DNA of 64,000 nucleotides from CALXVA01 sp944393025 (GTDB lineage Bacteria > Bacillota > Clostridia > TANB77 > CAG-508): assembly GCA_963931445.1 (NCBI GenBank), contig OZ007016.1, forward strand, positions 1,508,288-1,572,287, given 5' to 3'. Below, piece after piece: positions 18,873 to 28,381 of this stretch. The position numbers were made by a program, and so were the translations under genes. Positions within the stretch are counted from its first letter, which is position 1; each line of letters starts with the position of its first letter. Under the pieces are notes generated by a model. The model was not told the origin of the DNA, did no database searches, and saw only the letters and a list, made by a program, of their open reading frames with translations.

Positions 18873-20051
18873 TTATTTCATAGCTTGTTCTAAATCTGCA
18901 ATAATGTCATCTGCATCTTCTATTCCAACTGATAATCTAAGTAATGTATCTGTAATTCCTAAAGCATTTCTTTTTTCTTCATCAATTTCAGTATGTGTTC
19001 TACTTATTGGATGAGTTATTAAGCTCTCTACTCCTCCTAAACTTTCTGCAAATATAACTAATTTTAAATTTTCTAAAATTTTATTTACAGTTTCCATACT
19101 ATCTACTCTAAAAGATATCATTCCTCCAAAACCTGTTGTTTGTTTTTTTGTTACTGCATAATCTTTATGATCTTCAAATCCTACATAATATACTTGTTCA
19201 ACCTTAGGTTGTTTACGAAGCCAATTTGCTACTTTAATTGCATTTTCTTGATGTTTTTCCATTCTTAATGCTAATGTTTTTATTCCTCTTAACATTACCC
19301 AAGAATCTAGTGGGCCTAAACCTGCACCGTAAATATACATTTTTATTTCTAAAATTTCACCAATTTTACTATCTTTAACTACAACAATACCTGCTAATAC
19401 ATCATTATGTCCACCTAAATATTTTGTTCCACTATGTATTACAATGTCTGCTCCAAGTGTAAGTGGTCTTTGGAAATATGGCGTTAAAAATGTATTATCT
19501 ACTACAACTAAAGCACCTATATCATGTCCAATTTTAGCTATTTTTTCAATATCTGCCACTTTCATCATAGGGTTTGTTGGAGTTTCTACAAATATCATTT
19601 TTGTATTTTTCCTAATTGTTTTCTTCAATAGTTCCAAATCAGATAAGTCTATACTATCATACTCTATTCCATTAACTACTAACACTTCACTTACTTCTCT
19701 AAATGTACCACCATAAATATCATCTGACATAATTATATGGTCACCTGGTTTTAATAAGGAAAATACAAGTGTTGTTGCTGCCATTCCTGAATTTACAGCA
19801 AAGGCTCTTGTTCCTTCTTCTAATATTGCCATAGTTTTTTCCAATTCTTCTCTTGTTGGATTAATACATCTAGAATAATTGTATGGGTCTCTTATTTCAA
19901 TTGCACTGTGTTTAAAAGTAGCTGTTTGATAAATAGGGAAACTAAGTGAACCTGTTGCTGGATCAACGCCATCTCCACCATGTACTACTTTTGATGATAA
20001 TTTTAAATTTTCCTTTCTGTTAAAATTTTTGTAATCTTTTGAATCTTTCAT
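18873..20051 (-). CDS. Trans-sulfuration PLP enzyme (cystathionine gamma-synthase / gamma-lyase family)
   Basis: 392 aa Cys/Met-metabolism PLP enzyme. The Schiff-base lysine lies in SGTKYLGGHND about residue 212; SRCINPTREELE and ETPTNPMMK are conserved substrate/PLP segments. The family includes MetB, MccB, MetC and methionine gamma-lyase, and sequence reading alone does not separate them; no cysK, luxS or met gene is nearby. Upstream there is a promoter and a 22-bp palindrome. Confidence 0.88.
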   Translation of the reverse strand: MKDSKDYKNFNRKENLKLSSKVVHGGDGVDPATGSLSFPIYQTATFKHSAIEIRDPYNYSRCINPTREELEKTMAILEEGTRAFAVNSGMAATTLVFSLLKPGDHIIMSDDIYGGTFREVSEVLVVNGIEYDSIDLSDLELLKKTIRKNTKMIFVETPTNPMMKVADIEKIAKIGHDIGALVVVDNTFLTPYFQRPLTLGADIVIHSGTKYLGGHNDVLAGIVVVKDSKIGEILEIKMYIYGAGLGPLDSWVMLRGIKTLALRMEKHQENAIKVANWLRKQPKVEQVYYVGFEDHKDYAVTKKQTTGFGGMISFRVDSMETVNKILENLKLVIFAESLGGVESLITHPISRTHTEIDEEKRNALGITDTLLRLSVGIEDADDIIADLEQAMK

Positions 20052-20085
20052 GTTTATTACCTCAGTTTCTAAATATTATAAACAG

Positions 20086-20138
20086 TATATTCTTAATTAA
20101 GAATATAAGCCTGTTGGTTTAAACATATCGTTATTATA
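20086..20138 (-). promoter_or_regulatory. Promoter -10 box and 22-bp perfect palindrome upstream of the PLP enzyme
   Basis: On the minus strand TATAAT (20133-20138) is followed about 26 bases later by the perfect palindrome centred in ATTCTTAATTAAGAAT (20086-20107), then the ATG at 20051 with GAGG before it. Position within the transcribed leader suits a repressor operator. No S-box or T-box structure was recognised. Confidence 0.5.
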
Positions 20139-20176
20139 CACTAATTTTTGAAAATAGTACAGCTTTTTTATATTTT

Positions 20177-20218
20177 TTCACCAAAAAAGGAACCCTAATG
20201 GATTCCTTTCTTGGTGAA
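20177..20218 (-). terminator. Terminator after the permease remnant
   Basis: Stem from TTCACCAA to TTGGTGAA enclosing AAAGGAA/TTCCTTT, directly after the permease remnant stop. Confidence 0.7.
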
Positions 20219-20226
20219 TAGATTCT

Positions 20227-20718
20227 CTACTCACTTCGTAACGCTTCTACTGGATCTTTTTTACTTGCCATCTTTGCTGGAATTAAACCTGCAATTACTG
20301 TAAGTAGCATACTAATTATAACAAGAGCTATTCCTCTCACATCTATTATCGTAGATACCGAACTCATCATTGTTCCTACTAAATCTGTATATGTTATAAC
20401 ATTTTCTTCTTTATTTTTATTTCTCTGTTCCTCATTATATTCTTCTATATATGAAGCAATTTGCTCTTTTGCATCAAAATCTTTTGGATATATATTTATA
20501 GAACTTGGATTATCTATATCTACTACTCCTAATTTTTCTAAGTTTCCTTCATATGTAGCATTTGCATTTTCTGTATATTGATTCATTAATTTTGCATTCC
20601 ATTTAATAAAGACATAATTAATGCTATACCAATTATTCCTATACTACCTGCAAATGATGTAAGAAAAGTTCTTCCTTTTTTAGTCATTAAATTGTTTAGA
20701 CTAAGTACTTTCCTTTCC
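20227..20718 (-). pseudogene. ABC transporter permease (MacB/FtsX type), internally deleted
   Basis: The minus strand first reads LSLNNLMTKKGRTFLTSF and on through the first membrane helix to a stop near 20586. It then resumes in another frame (from the ATG at 20586) and ends in a last membrane helix and KMASKKDPVEALRSE, the conserved C-terminus of FtsX-domain permeases. Most of the several-hundred-residue middle is missing, and no ATPase gene is adjacent. This is an internally deleted, non-functional remnant; its break is a deletion, not one of the CGG sites described elsewhere. Confidence 0.75.
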
Positions 20719-21088
20719 TTTAACAAGAAGACAGAGTAGTTGCTCAAGATTTGTAATCAAGGTACACAACTCTTGTTTATTTTACTGGTAAATAATAACA
20801 TTTTATTATTTTTTATTCAATATTATTCTTAAACTTTTTTAATTTTTTGTTGCTGGTTAACAATTTATTAAATTTAAAGAAATTCAACAAATATACATAT
20901 TTCTAGTTTTCTAGTGTATCAAGTAATTAAATAGTAACAATTTTATTCTTTGAAAAAGAAGTATATATTTCTTATCGATATTCATATAACTGTAAACAGT
21001 AACTTTTAGTACATTGGTTTGACAACAACATAAATATATATTATAGTATTAGTGCCGACTTCTCTTAAGTTGGAGAAAGGAGGTCTTC

Positions 21089-21159
21089 ATGAAAAGTTTA
21101 TTTTGCAATTGCTAGCTCTTTATGTTATTTACTTAATTGTAAAACATTTTGATGATTAG
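21089..21159 (+). pseudogene. Small holin-like toxin gene, frameshifted
   Basis: A strong RBS (AAAGGAGG, 21077-21084) sits before ATGAAAAG. As written the ORF stops after eight codons. With one more A in the A-run it would read MKKFILQLLALYVIYLIVKH plus FDD, a single-helix peptide of the type I toxin/holin-like kind, and the leader (GACTTCTCTTAAGTTGGAG) resembles those of such genes in Firmicutes. It is followed by its own terminator. Either decayed or mis-sequenced in the homopolymer. Confidence 0.5.
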
Positions 21160-21164
21160 CATAC

Positions 21165-21198
21165 AAAAAGACTAGGTCTGGACACCTAGTCTTTTTTT
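21165..21198 (+). terminator. Terminator of the toxin-like gene
   Basis: Stem GACTAGGT...ACCTAGTC with A-run before and T-run after; can act in both directions. Confidence 0.8.
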
Positions 21199-21320
21199 AC
21201 TTCATGAAAAGTTTATTTTGCAATTGCTATAATTATTATAGCTCATTTTTAATTATATGTCAAATTTTTAAAATTTATACTTTTTGAAATCCATTTCAAA
21301 TTAAATATTAAAAAGTTATC

Positions 21321-21996
21321 TCACATTACATACAGCAATATACAAAAGAAATGTAATAAACTTCCTAATAATATAAATAAATGAAATATAGAATGCATCC
21401 ATTTATGTTTTTTACCTAAGCCATAAAGAATTGCACCTAAGGTATATGCTATTCCTCCTGCTACTAATAATACTAGACCTGGTAATGGTAAAAGTATAGG
21501 TAACAAATTAGCTTTAAAAATAATTGCCCAACCCATTCCTAAATAACATATCATTGAAAATACTTTATATTTTTTTAAATCAATAGCATTAAGTATAATT
21601 CCTAGAATTGCCATTGCCCATATAACTCCAAATATTATCCATCCTGTTTGTACATTATATTCTCTAAATGTACAAAGTGCAAAAGGTGTATATGAACCTG
21701 CTATAAGTAAAAATATTGTACAATGATCTAATACTTGAAGTACTTTTTTACCGCTTACATCTAGGGCTTAATCCATGATATATACTAGACATTGTATATA
21801 AAATGAACATTGTGGTTCCATATATTGCACCACTCACAATTCCATATACATTTCCATGTATAGCTGCAATTATTATACAAAGTACTATAGCCACAATTCC
21901 TAATACTGCTCCTACAATATGTGAAGTCATATTAAAAATTTCTTCTCCCTTTGTATAAGTTGGTAAAATCCTATCTTTTAATTTTGTTCTAGTCAT
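21321..21996 (-). CDS. trhA: TrhA/hemolysin III (PAQR family) membrane protein, needs +1 frameshift at CGG
   Basis: The first 81 codons (from the ATG at 21996) encode the N-terminus with NMTSHIVGAVLG and SSIYHGLSP; frame 0 then reads AAG CGG TAA and stops at 21748. If the C of CGG (21753) is skipped, reading continues GGT AAA AAA and gives KVLQVLDHCTIFLLIAGSYTP and the remaining helices, with KHKWMHSIFHLF near the end, for a total of 224 aa. This is the normal family length with seven membrane segments and the conserved His/Asp residues in place. The 3' part has no further defect. See the CGG findings. Its role in the family is membrane energetics/fatty acid homeostasis; the hemolysin name is historical. 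Confidence 0.85.
21748..21756 (-). other. Candidate +1 recoding site in trhA: AAG CGG TAA
   Basis: In-frame CGG directly followed by a frame-0 stop. Skipping the C gives AAG-GGT-AAA and restores the PAQR family sequence. Confidence 0.7.
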
Positions 21997-22113
21997 AAAA
22001 CCTCTCCTTTATTTTTTTATTACCAAAGGCCAAAATTATTAAAGTTTTTTATTATTATTAATTTAGACTTATACTTATAAAAATATAATTTTAAAATTAA
22101 ATTATAATTATAT

Positions 22114-23073
22114 TTAATTTTCATTTATGATTCTATCTATAGAATCTTTCCTCATCTGTTTTATTATATTACAACTATTATTAAGTTTTTCTTGTTCTTC
22201 CTTATTCAAATCTAATTTCAACACTTCTCTTACACCTTGTGAATTAATAATAACTGGTACTCCTATATATATATCATTTTGTCCATAATCTCCATTTTCT
22301 AGATAAGTTGATACAGTAAGAATAGAATTTTCATTATCTAATATAGCTCTTACTATCCTATTTAAAGCCATTCCTATGCCATAATATGTGGCTTTCTTCT
22401 TATTTATAATTTCATATGCAGCATTTACAACATCTTTATGAATTTTATTTAAGTCTGATATTGGATGGTTATTATCTTTCATTATATTTATTATACTCTT
22501 ACAACCAATATATGCATGATTCCATGGTACAAATGATGAATCTCCATGTTCTCCCATTATATATGCATGAACATTTTTACTAGATACTTTAAAATAATCT
22601 GCTAATAAATATCTAAGTCTTGCTGTATCTAAAACAGTACCTGATCCGATCACTTGATTTTTTGGAAGTCCTGATACCTTTGCAACAACATATGCCATTA
22701 AATCTACTGGATTGCTTGCAACAATTATTATTCCATTAAATCCACTTTCCATAATTTTTTTAGTTATATCTTTCATTATTTTTGTATTAATTTCTGCAAG
22801 TTCTAACCTAGTTTGTCCTGGTTTTTGTGCTGCTCCTGCTGTAATTACTACTATCTGTGCATCTTTGCAATCGCTATAATCTCCTGCTTTAATAACCATT
22901 TTTTGAGGTGCATAAGGAAGTCCATGAGATAAATCCATTTCTTCTCCAATAGTTTTATCTTTATCTATATCAACTAATACAAGTTCATTTATTCCTCCAC
23001 GATTCAACATAGAATAAGCCATACTCATTCCAACAAATCCTGTACCTACTAACACTATTTTACCTTTTTTCAT
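22114..23073 (-). CDS. ldh: L-lactate dehydrogenase
   Basis: 319 aa NAD-dependent dehydrogenase reducing pyruvate to L-lactate in the cytoplasm. Rossmann GTGFVGMS at residues 11-18, the active-site GEHGDSS (catalytic His about residue 179), IGSGTVLDTARLR and QKPGQTRLEL with the substrate-discriminating Gln are all present, which favours lactate over malate dehydrogenase. It is a single gene, fitting a fermentative life style. Confidence 0.95.
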   Translation of the reverse strand: MKKGKIVLVGTGFVGMSMAYSMLNRGGINELVLVDIDKDKTIGEEMDLSHGLPYAPQKMVIKAGDYSDCKDAQIVVITAGAAQKPGQTRLELAEINTKIMKDITKKIMESGFNGIIIVASNPVDLMAYVVAKVSGLPKNQVIGSGTVLDTARLRYLLADYFKVSSKNVHAYIMGEHGDSSFVPWNHAYIGCKSIINIMKDNNHPISDLNKIHKDVVNAAYEIINKKKATYYGIGMALNRIVRAILDNENSILTVSTYLENGDYGQNDIYIGVPVIINSQGVREVLKLDLNKEEQEKLNNSCNIIKQMRKDSIDRIINEN

Positions 23074-23292
23074 ATATACTTAATCCTCTTATAATATGTT
23101 TATACAGTTTATATTTAATATTTTATAAACATATTCTTTCCTTTATATTTTTACTTTATTACTTTACCATATTATGTCATATTTTTCAATTGTTTAAACA
23201 AATAATTCTTAAAACAATACATATTATTTTATATTTGTAGCATTTTACTTTGTAGATATGCATACTTCATAATTTAACCTTATTGTATAGGC

Positions 23293-23347
23293 AAAAAATT
23301 TAGAACACTAGATAAATTTATATTTTAATACATTTACCTAGTGTTCT
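23293..23347 (-). terminator. Terminator of the ctsR-clpC operon
   Basis: Stem AGAACACTAGGTAAAT with its imperfect complement, followed by TAAATTTTTT on the minus strand, 50 bases past the clpC stop. The remaining 23074-23292 gap shows no gene. Confidence 0.8.
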
Positions 23348-23394
23348 ATCATTTTATAATAGTGTAAAATATTACTAGTAGTCATTTTTTATTC

Positions 23395-25848
23395 TTACTC
23401 AATTTCTATTTCATTATTTTTTACAATTATTTTTGAACTTTTATTTGGAATAATTTTTCCATCTAAAATTGCCTGTGCTATTTTATCTTCTACATTACTT
23501 TGTATTGCTCTCTTTAATGGTCTAGCACCATAGTTTGTATCTATTCCTTTTTTTGCAACTAACTCTTTTACAGAATCATCTATTTCAATTACATAATTTT
23601 GTTCTTTTAGTCTTGTTTGAACTTGTTTTAACATTATTTCTATAATTTGTTTAATATCTTCATCTGTAAGTTTATGAAATACTATAATATCATCTATACG
23701 GTTTATAAATTCAGGTCTAAATTGTTTTTTTAATTCAGCCATAACATCTTTTTTTATGCTATCATACTCTTTTTCTTGAGATTCTTTATTATTATCTCCT
23801 GATTTGCTAAAACCTAATACATTTTTATCTGTAATCGTTCTAGCCCCAACATTTGATGTCATAATGATTACTGTATTTTTAAAGTTTACTGTTCTACCTT
23901 GTGCGTCTGTTAATCTACCATCATCTAGTATTTGTAGTAACATATTCATAACATCTGGATGTGCTTTTTCAATTTCATCAAATAATATAACAGAATATGG
24001 TTTTCTTCTTATTTTTTCTGTTAATTGACCTCCATCATCATATCCTACATATCCTGGAGGTGAACCAATAAGTTTTGCAACTGAATGTGGTTCCATAAAT
24101 TCAGACATATCTACTCTTATCATTGAATTTTCATTTCCAAATAAACTTTCAGCTAAAGCTTTAGAAAGTTCAGTTTTTCCAACACCTGTTGGTCCTAAAA
24201 ATAAGAATGAACCTATTGGTCTATTAGGATCTTTTAATCCTACTCTTCCTCTTCTTATTGCCTTACTTACTGCTTCTACTGCTTCATTTTGCCCAATTAC
24301 TCTTTTATGTAATGTTTCTTCTAAATGTTTTAGTTTATCATTTTCATCTTGAGTTATTTTATTTACTGGAATTCCGGTTTGTGTAGATATAACTTCTGCT
24401 ATGTCTTCCTCTTTTAAATTTAAAACATTTTTATTATTTTTATTTTGCCATTTTTTCTTTTCTTTTTCTAATTTATCTTTCTGTTCATTTTTCTTATCTC
24501 TTAATGTAGCAGCTTTTTCAAAATCTTGCATACGAATTGCTTCTTCTTTTTCCCTATCTAATAAAGCTATCTTTTCTTCTATTTCTTTTAAACTATCTGG
24601 CATTGTATATGTTCTCATTTTTACTCTTGAAGCTGCTTCATCTATCAAATCTATTGCTTTATCTGGCAAAAATCTATCATTAATATACCTTATAGATAAT
24701 TGAACTGCTGCTTTTATTGCTTCCTCTGTAATTTTCACATTATGATGTGCTTCATATTTATCTCTTAGTCCTTCTAGAATTTTTATAGTTTCCTCTTCTG
24801 TTGGTTCTCCTACTGTTACTGGACTAAATCTTCTTTCTAATGCACTATCTTTCTCAATATATTTTCTATATTCATTTAAAGTAGTAGCACCTACAACTTG
24901 AACTTCTCCTCTTGCTAAAAGTGGTTTTAAAATATTTGCTGCATCAACTGCACCTTCTGCTGAACCAGCTCCTACTATTGTATGAATTTCATCAATAAAT
25001 AAAATTACATCTCCCGCTTTTTTTACTTCTGACAAACATTTTTTTATTCTTTCTTCAAAATCTCCTCTATATTTAGCACCTGCTACCATTCCAGAAATAT
25101 CTACACTTACTATCCTTTTATTTTTAAGCATTTCCGGAACATCTTCAGATACAATTTTCTCTGCCAAGCCTTCAACTACTGCTGTTTTACCAACACCTGG
25201 TTCTCCTATTAAACAAGGATTATTTTTTGTTCTTCTTGATAATATTTGAATTACTCTATCTATTTCATTTTTTCTACCAATTACTGGATCTAATTTTCCT
25301 TCTCGTGCTTGTTTTGTTAAATCAGATCCAAATTGATTTAATGTTGGCGTAGAATTAAAGCTTCCTAAATTTTTATCTGTTTGATTTCTAGGAGAATTTG
25401 AATCTATTCCATCTTCATTTAAAACTTTTACTATTTCATTATAAAGCTTTCTTGGATCTATGTTTAAATCCATCATAATTCTAACTGCTACACTATCTCC
25501 TTCACGCATAATACCTATTAAGATATGTTCTGTTCCTATAAATTCACTTCCTAATTTTCTAGCTTCTATAAATGCATTTTCAATTATCCTTTTACTTCTT
25601 GGAGTAAATCCTAATGATTCATTTGAATTTAATGGTTCATTTGTACCAATAAGCATTTCAATTTCTTGTAATATGTCATCAGCAGTTACCCCTTGATTTT
25701 CTATTACTCTACTTGCAACACCAGTTCCTTCCTTGCATAATCCATATAAAATATGCTCAGTACCTATATAATTATGTCCAAGTTCTAATGCAATATCATT
25801 TGCAATTTCTATAGCCTTTTCAGCTCTATTGGTAAATCTATACATCAT
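23395..25848 (-). CDS. clpC: ClpC, AAA+ unfoldase of the ClpCP protease
   Basis: 817 aa from the ATG at 25848, preceded by GGAAGGTG (the frame is open upstream to 25896). Two N-domain repeats (GHNYIGTEHILYGL and GSEFIGTEHILIGI), first AAA with GEPGVGKT about residue 210, a UVR-like middle coiled coil, second AAA with GPTGVGKT about residue 545 and Walker B DEIEKAHPDV. It unfolds substrates, including phospho-arginine-tagged ones, for ClpP. Last gene of the CtsR-controlled operon, encoded with its adaptor/kinase pair McsA-McsB. Confidence 0.96.
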   Translation of the reverse strand: MMYRFTNRAEKAIEIANDIALELGHNYIGTEHILYGLCKEGTGVASRVIENQGVTADDILQEIEMLIGTNEPLNSNESLGFTPRSKRIIENAFIEARKLGSEFIGTEHILIGIMREGDSVAVRIMMDLNIDPRKLYNEIVKVLNEDGIDSNSPRNQTDKNLGSFNSTPTLNQFGSDLTKQAREGKLDPVIGRKNEIDRVIQILSRRTKNNPCLIGEPGVGKTAVVEGLAEKIVSEDVPEMLKNKRIVSVDISGMVAGAKYRGDFEERIKKCLSEVKKAGDVILFIDEIHTIVGAGSAEGAVDAANILKPLLARGEVQVVGATTLNEYRKYIEKDSALERRFSPVTVGEPTEEETIKILEGLRDKYEAHHNVKITEEAIKAAVQLSIRYINDRFLPDKAIDLIDEAASRVKMRTYTMPDSLKEIEEKIALLDREKEEAIRMQDFEKAATLRDKKNEQKDKLEKEKKKWQNKNNKNVLNLKEEDIAEVISTQTGIPVNKITQDENDKLKHLEETLHKRVIGQNEAVEAVSKAIRRGRVGLKDPNRPIGSFLFLGPTGVGKTELSKALAESLFGNENSMIRVDMSEFMEPHSVAKLIGSPPGYVGYDDGGQLTEKIRRKPYSVILFDEIEKAHPDVMNMLLQILDDGRLTDAQGRTVNFKNTVIIMTSNVGARTITDKNVLGFSKSGDNNKESQEKEYDSIKKDVMAELKKQFRPEFINRIDDIIVFHKLTDEDIKQIIEIMLKQVQTRLKEQNYVIEIDDSVKELVAKKGIDTNYGARPLKRAIQSNVEDKIAQAILDGKIIPNKSSKIIVKNNEIEIE

Positions 25849-25909
25849 AATTATCACCTTCCTTTTGGCACATTGGTAATAGACCTTTTGTGCCATTTCA
25901 AAATATTAT

Positions 25910-26926
25910 TTACTCATTTATAATTTGTTTTATTACTTCTGCTCTTTTAATTTCTCTTTCATAACCCTCTAATGTTTTTCCAAAATATTTTTGCAAATTT
26001 CCTGATTTAGTATATAATTCTAATTTTTTTATTTTACCATCGTTTAATTCTTTTATAATTCCTAAATCCACACCAAGTTTTACATCTGATAATAATTTTT
26101 TGCATTCATCTGATGAAATTTTAGTTGCATATGTTAAAATTCCAAATGCTCTATAAACTCTATCTTCTAATTCTTGCTCATTTTTTCCCAGGAACTTTCT
26201 AGCTAATCTTTCTTGTTCAATAATTTTTTCTGTAATATTTTTCACATTATTAATAATTTCTTTTTCTGTTATACCTATTGTTTGATTATTTGAAATTATA
26301 TACATATCTCCTTGATTTTGTGTTCCTTCTCCATATAATCCTTTTACACTCATACCAAAGTTGTTTACAATCCTTAAAACTTTAGATAAATTTCCTGTAT
26401 AAGTTAAGGCTGGAAGATGAACAATAACTGATGCTTTCATACCAGTTCCTATATTTATTGGAGAAGTTGCTATATAACCAAATTTTTCACTATATGAATA
26501 ATTTAATATTTCTCCTATTTTTTCATCTATTTCTATTATTAAATTCATCAAATTATCTAGTTCTTGTCCTGAGCTAAAAACTTGTAATTTAATATGATCA
26601 TCTTCATTTAGCATTATACATATATTTTCTTCATTATTTATTACAATTGCTTTTCTTGCATTGTTATTAATTACAAATTCAGGACTTATTAAATGCTTTT
26701 CTACTAAACTTAATTTAGTAATATCATCTAAATCTTCTAAATTAATATATTTTAATTCATGGCCTATACTAGGTACAATTTCTTTTATCTTTTCTAAAAC
26801 TTTTTCTTGCTCTTCTTTTGAGCATTTTTTTAGAAATTTAAATCCATTTAAATTTCTAACTAGTCTTACTCTTGAGCTTATAACAACATCTGAATCTCTA
26901 CCATTTTGCAAATACCAATTTGACAT
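25910..26926 (-). CDS. mcsB: Protein arginine kinase McsB
   Basis: 338 aa. Phosphagen-kinase fold acting on protein arginines: SSRVRLVRN nucleotide/arginine-binding motif at residues 17-25, the GTGMKASVIVHLPAL segment and GLYGEGTQNQGDMY. It marks proteins such as CtsR for degradation by ClpCP. Its start follows the mcsA stop by 2 bases, showing tight coupling. Confidence 0.96.
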   Translation of the reverse strand: MSNWYLQNGRDSDVVISSRVRLVRNLNGFKFLKKCSKEEQEKVLEKIKEIVPSIGHELKYINLEDLDDITKLSLVEKHLISPEFVINNNARKAIVINNEENICIMLNEDDHIKLQVFSSGQELDNLMNLIIEIDEKIGEILNYSYSEKFGYIATSPINIGTGMKASVIVHLPALTYTGNLSKVLRIVNNFGMSVKGLYGEGTQNQGDMYIISNNQTIGITEKEIINNVKNITEKIIEQERLARKFLGKNEQELEDRVYRAFGILTYATKISSDECKKLLSDVKLGVDLGIIKELNDGKIKKLELYTKSGNLQKYFGKTLEGYEREIKRAEVIKQIINE

Positions 26927-26928
26927 AT

Positions 26929-27459
26929 TTATTCCTCCAATCCTTTAATTTCATCACGAATTTTAGCTGCATCCTCATATCTTTCTTCTTTTATTGCTTT
27001 TTGTAAATCTTTTTTTAATTTTTCTAGTTTTGTTTCTTCTTTTTTTATTGGTTTATTTTTTTCTAAATCCTTGCTATGATCTACTTTTCTGTATCCTCTT
27101 CCTATATGTCTATTTGCTCCTTGTAAATTTTTAAGAATTGAAGAAATTCTATCTTCAAATATGTTATAGCAACTATCACATCCAAATTCACCACTATCTA
27201 TAAAATTATCAAATGTTGTTCCACAATTATTACATTGTAAATTTTGAGTTCCTACAAAACTTGGTAACAAATTATCACTATAATCATTAAAGAAATCACT
27301 TAAAAAACTTGAAAAATTAATAGGCATACTAAAATTAATATCTTTTAACCCCATTTCTTTTGCACATTTATCGCAAAGATTCATCTCCTTTTTTACACCA
27401 TTTATAACTTGTGTATATTTAAATGTAACTTCATTTTTTCCACAATTTTGACACATCAT
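26929..27459 (-). CDS. mcsA: McsA, zinc-binding activator of McsB
   Basis: 176 aa. Two zinc knuckles with CxxC pairs (CQNCGKN, CDKCAKEMG, then CNNCGTT and CDSCYN) and a C-terminal UVR motif (LKKDLQKAIKEERYEDAAKIRDE region). McsA activates McsB kinase and helps direct CtsR inactivation under thiol or heat stress. Standard operon position between ctsR and mcsB. Confidence 0.94.
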   Translation of the reverse strand: MMCQNCGKNEVTFKYTQVINGVKKEMNLCDKCAKEMGLKDINFSMPINFSSFLSDFFNDYSDNLLPSFVGTQNLQCNNCGTTFDNFIDSGEFGCDSCYNIFEDRISSILKNLQGANRHIGRGYRKVDHSKDLEKNKPIKKEETKLEKLKKDLQKAIKEERYEDAAKIRDEIKGLEE

Positions 27460-27489
27460 AATAAAAACCTCCTTAATTTTTAAATAAAT

Positions 27490-27939
27490 TTAATCATCAA
27501 CTAAGTTTATTAACATATTCTTAAAAATTTTTGCTCTTAGTTCATCCTTTATCTCTTGTGGTACTGTAAGAATATTATCACTTGTTGCTACTTTTAATAA
27601 TTTTGCTTCTTTTTTTGTTACAACATTATATGATAGAAAATTACTTAAAAAAATATTCACTTCTTGTGCAGTTAATTCATCTCCTATACTTGATATTGTG
27701 TGCATTAAATAATTACTTTTAGTAATATTTATTTTTCGTATACTAATATGCCCTCCACCACCTCTTTTACTTTCTACATAGTAACCTTGTGAAGGTTTAA
27801 ATCTTGTTGATATAACATAATTTATTTGTGATGGTACACAATTAAAGTGTTCTGCTAAATCATTTCTTTGTATTTCTATATAATCTTCATCATCAAATAA
27901 TTCTTTTATAAATTCTTCTATCATATCTGACATTCTCAT
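27490..27939 (-). CDS. ctsR: Class III stress repressor CtsR
   Basis: About 149 aa. Winged-HTH N-terminus (MSDMIEEFIKELF, QRNDLAEHFNCVPSQINYVISTRF) with the glycine-rich wing SKRGGGGHISIRK, and the C-terminal McsB-binding domain. It represses its own operon. I prefer the ATG at 27939 because GGAAG lies 8 bases before it; the frame is open to 27954 with alternative ATGs at 27945 and 27954. Confidence 0.95.
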   Translation of the reverse strand: MRMSDMIEEFIKELFDDEDYIEIQRNDLAEHFNCVPSQINYVISTRFKPSQGYYVESKRGGGGHISIRKINITKSNYLMHTISSIGDELTAQEVNIFLSNFLSYNVVTKKEAKLLKVATSDNILTVPQEIKDELRAKIFKNMLINLVDD

Positions 27940-27968
27940 TTTCATCACTTCCATTTTTCCATATTGAC

Positions 27969-28022
27969 TTTGACTTTCTTTGACCTATATAAATATTATA
28001 CTCTCTTTTTTTTAGAAGTCAA
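27969..28022 (-). promoter_or_regulatory. ctsR operon promoter with CtsR operator
   Basis: Minus strand: -35 TTGACT (28017-28022), 16-base spacer, -10 TATAAT (27995-28000), then GGTCAAA-GAA-AGTCAAA (27969-27985), the exact CtsR heptad direct repeat, followed by another partial GTCAA. The operator overlaps the expected transcription start, so CtsR autorepression is strongly indicated. Confidence 0.93.
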
Positions 28023-28144
28023 TAGTTTTTTTATTTTTTTCTAAAATATTATATAGATGTTAATTAAAAAATTAAATTCTATTTAAATAAAAGTAAATAG
28101 AATTTAATTGTATTTTAATATATATTGTAAGATTAAAAGAAAGT

Positions 28145-28381
28145 TTATATAATATAAGTGCTTCTTACTTCTATTTTCATTTCACTATCTAATTTTCCTT
28201 CCAGTGCAATAATTTGATTTTCTTTAAAATTCCTATGCATATAATCTGCAATTTCATCATAGCCATAAATTTCTACTATACTGTTATTTAGCAATTTTAC
28301 TTTACATTTTGCTATTGGAGTGTATTTATATTTTATTTCTTCTTGAGTAAAAATAAAAATGTAGTTTCCTACAATTTTCAA
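28145..28381 (-). CDS. Hypothetical protein, 78 aa
   Basis: I do not recognise a family. The sequence is soluble-looking and beta-rich (KIVGNYIFIFTQEE, then KCKVKLLNNSIVEIYGYDE). Its first dozen codons lie inside a solitary IS21-type end (28350-28418), so the reading frame may be created by or altered by that insertion. No strong RBS is visible. It could be the surviving 3' part of an interrupted gene. Confidence 0.4.
   Translation of the reverse strand: MKIVGNYIFIFTQEEIKYKYTPIAKCKVKLLNNSIVEIYGYDEIADYMHRNFKENQIIALEGKLDSEMKIEVRSTYII

Larger units (their letters stand above)
21085..21229 (+). repeat. 30-bp exact direct repeat (21085-21114 and 21200-21229)
   Basis: The segment beginning CTTCATGAAAAG and ending GCAATTGCTA occurs twice, 115 bases apart. 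The first copy covers the start of a small toxin-like ORF; the second lies just past its terminator. It looks like a tandem duplication of a toxin cassette with loss of most of the second copy, or a recombination scar. Confidence 0.7.

Noticed and set aside
20227..20718. ABC permease as a fifth CGG frameshift
   Set aside because: No CGG lies at the break; hundreds of codons are missing, so it is a deletion-type pseudogene.
21089..21159. Toxin-like ORF as a +1/-1 recoded gene
   Set aside because: The shift lies in an A-run without CGG; homopolymer error or phase variation is simpler.
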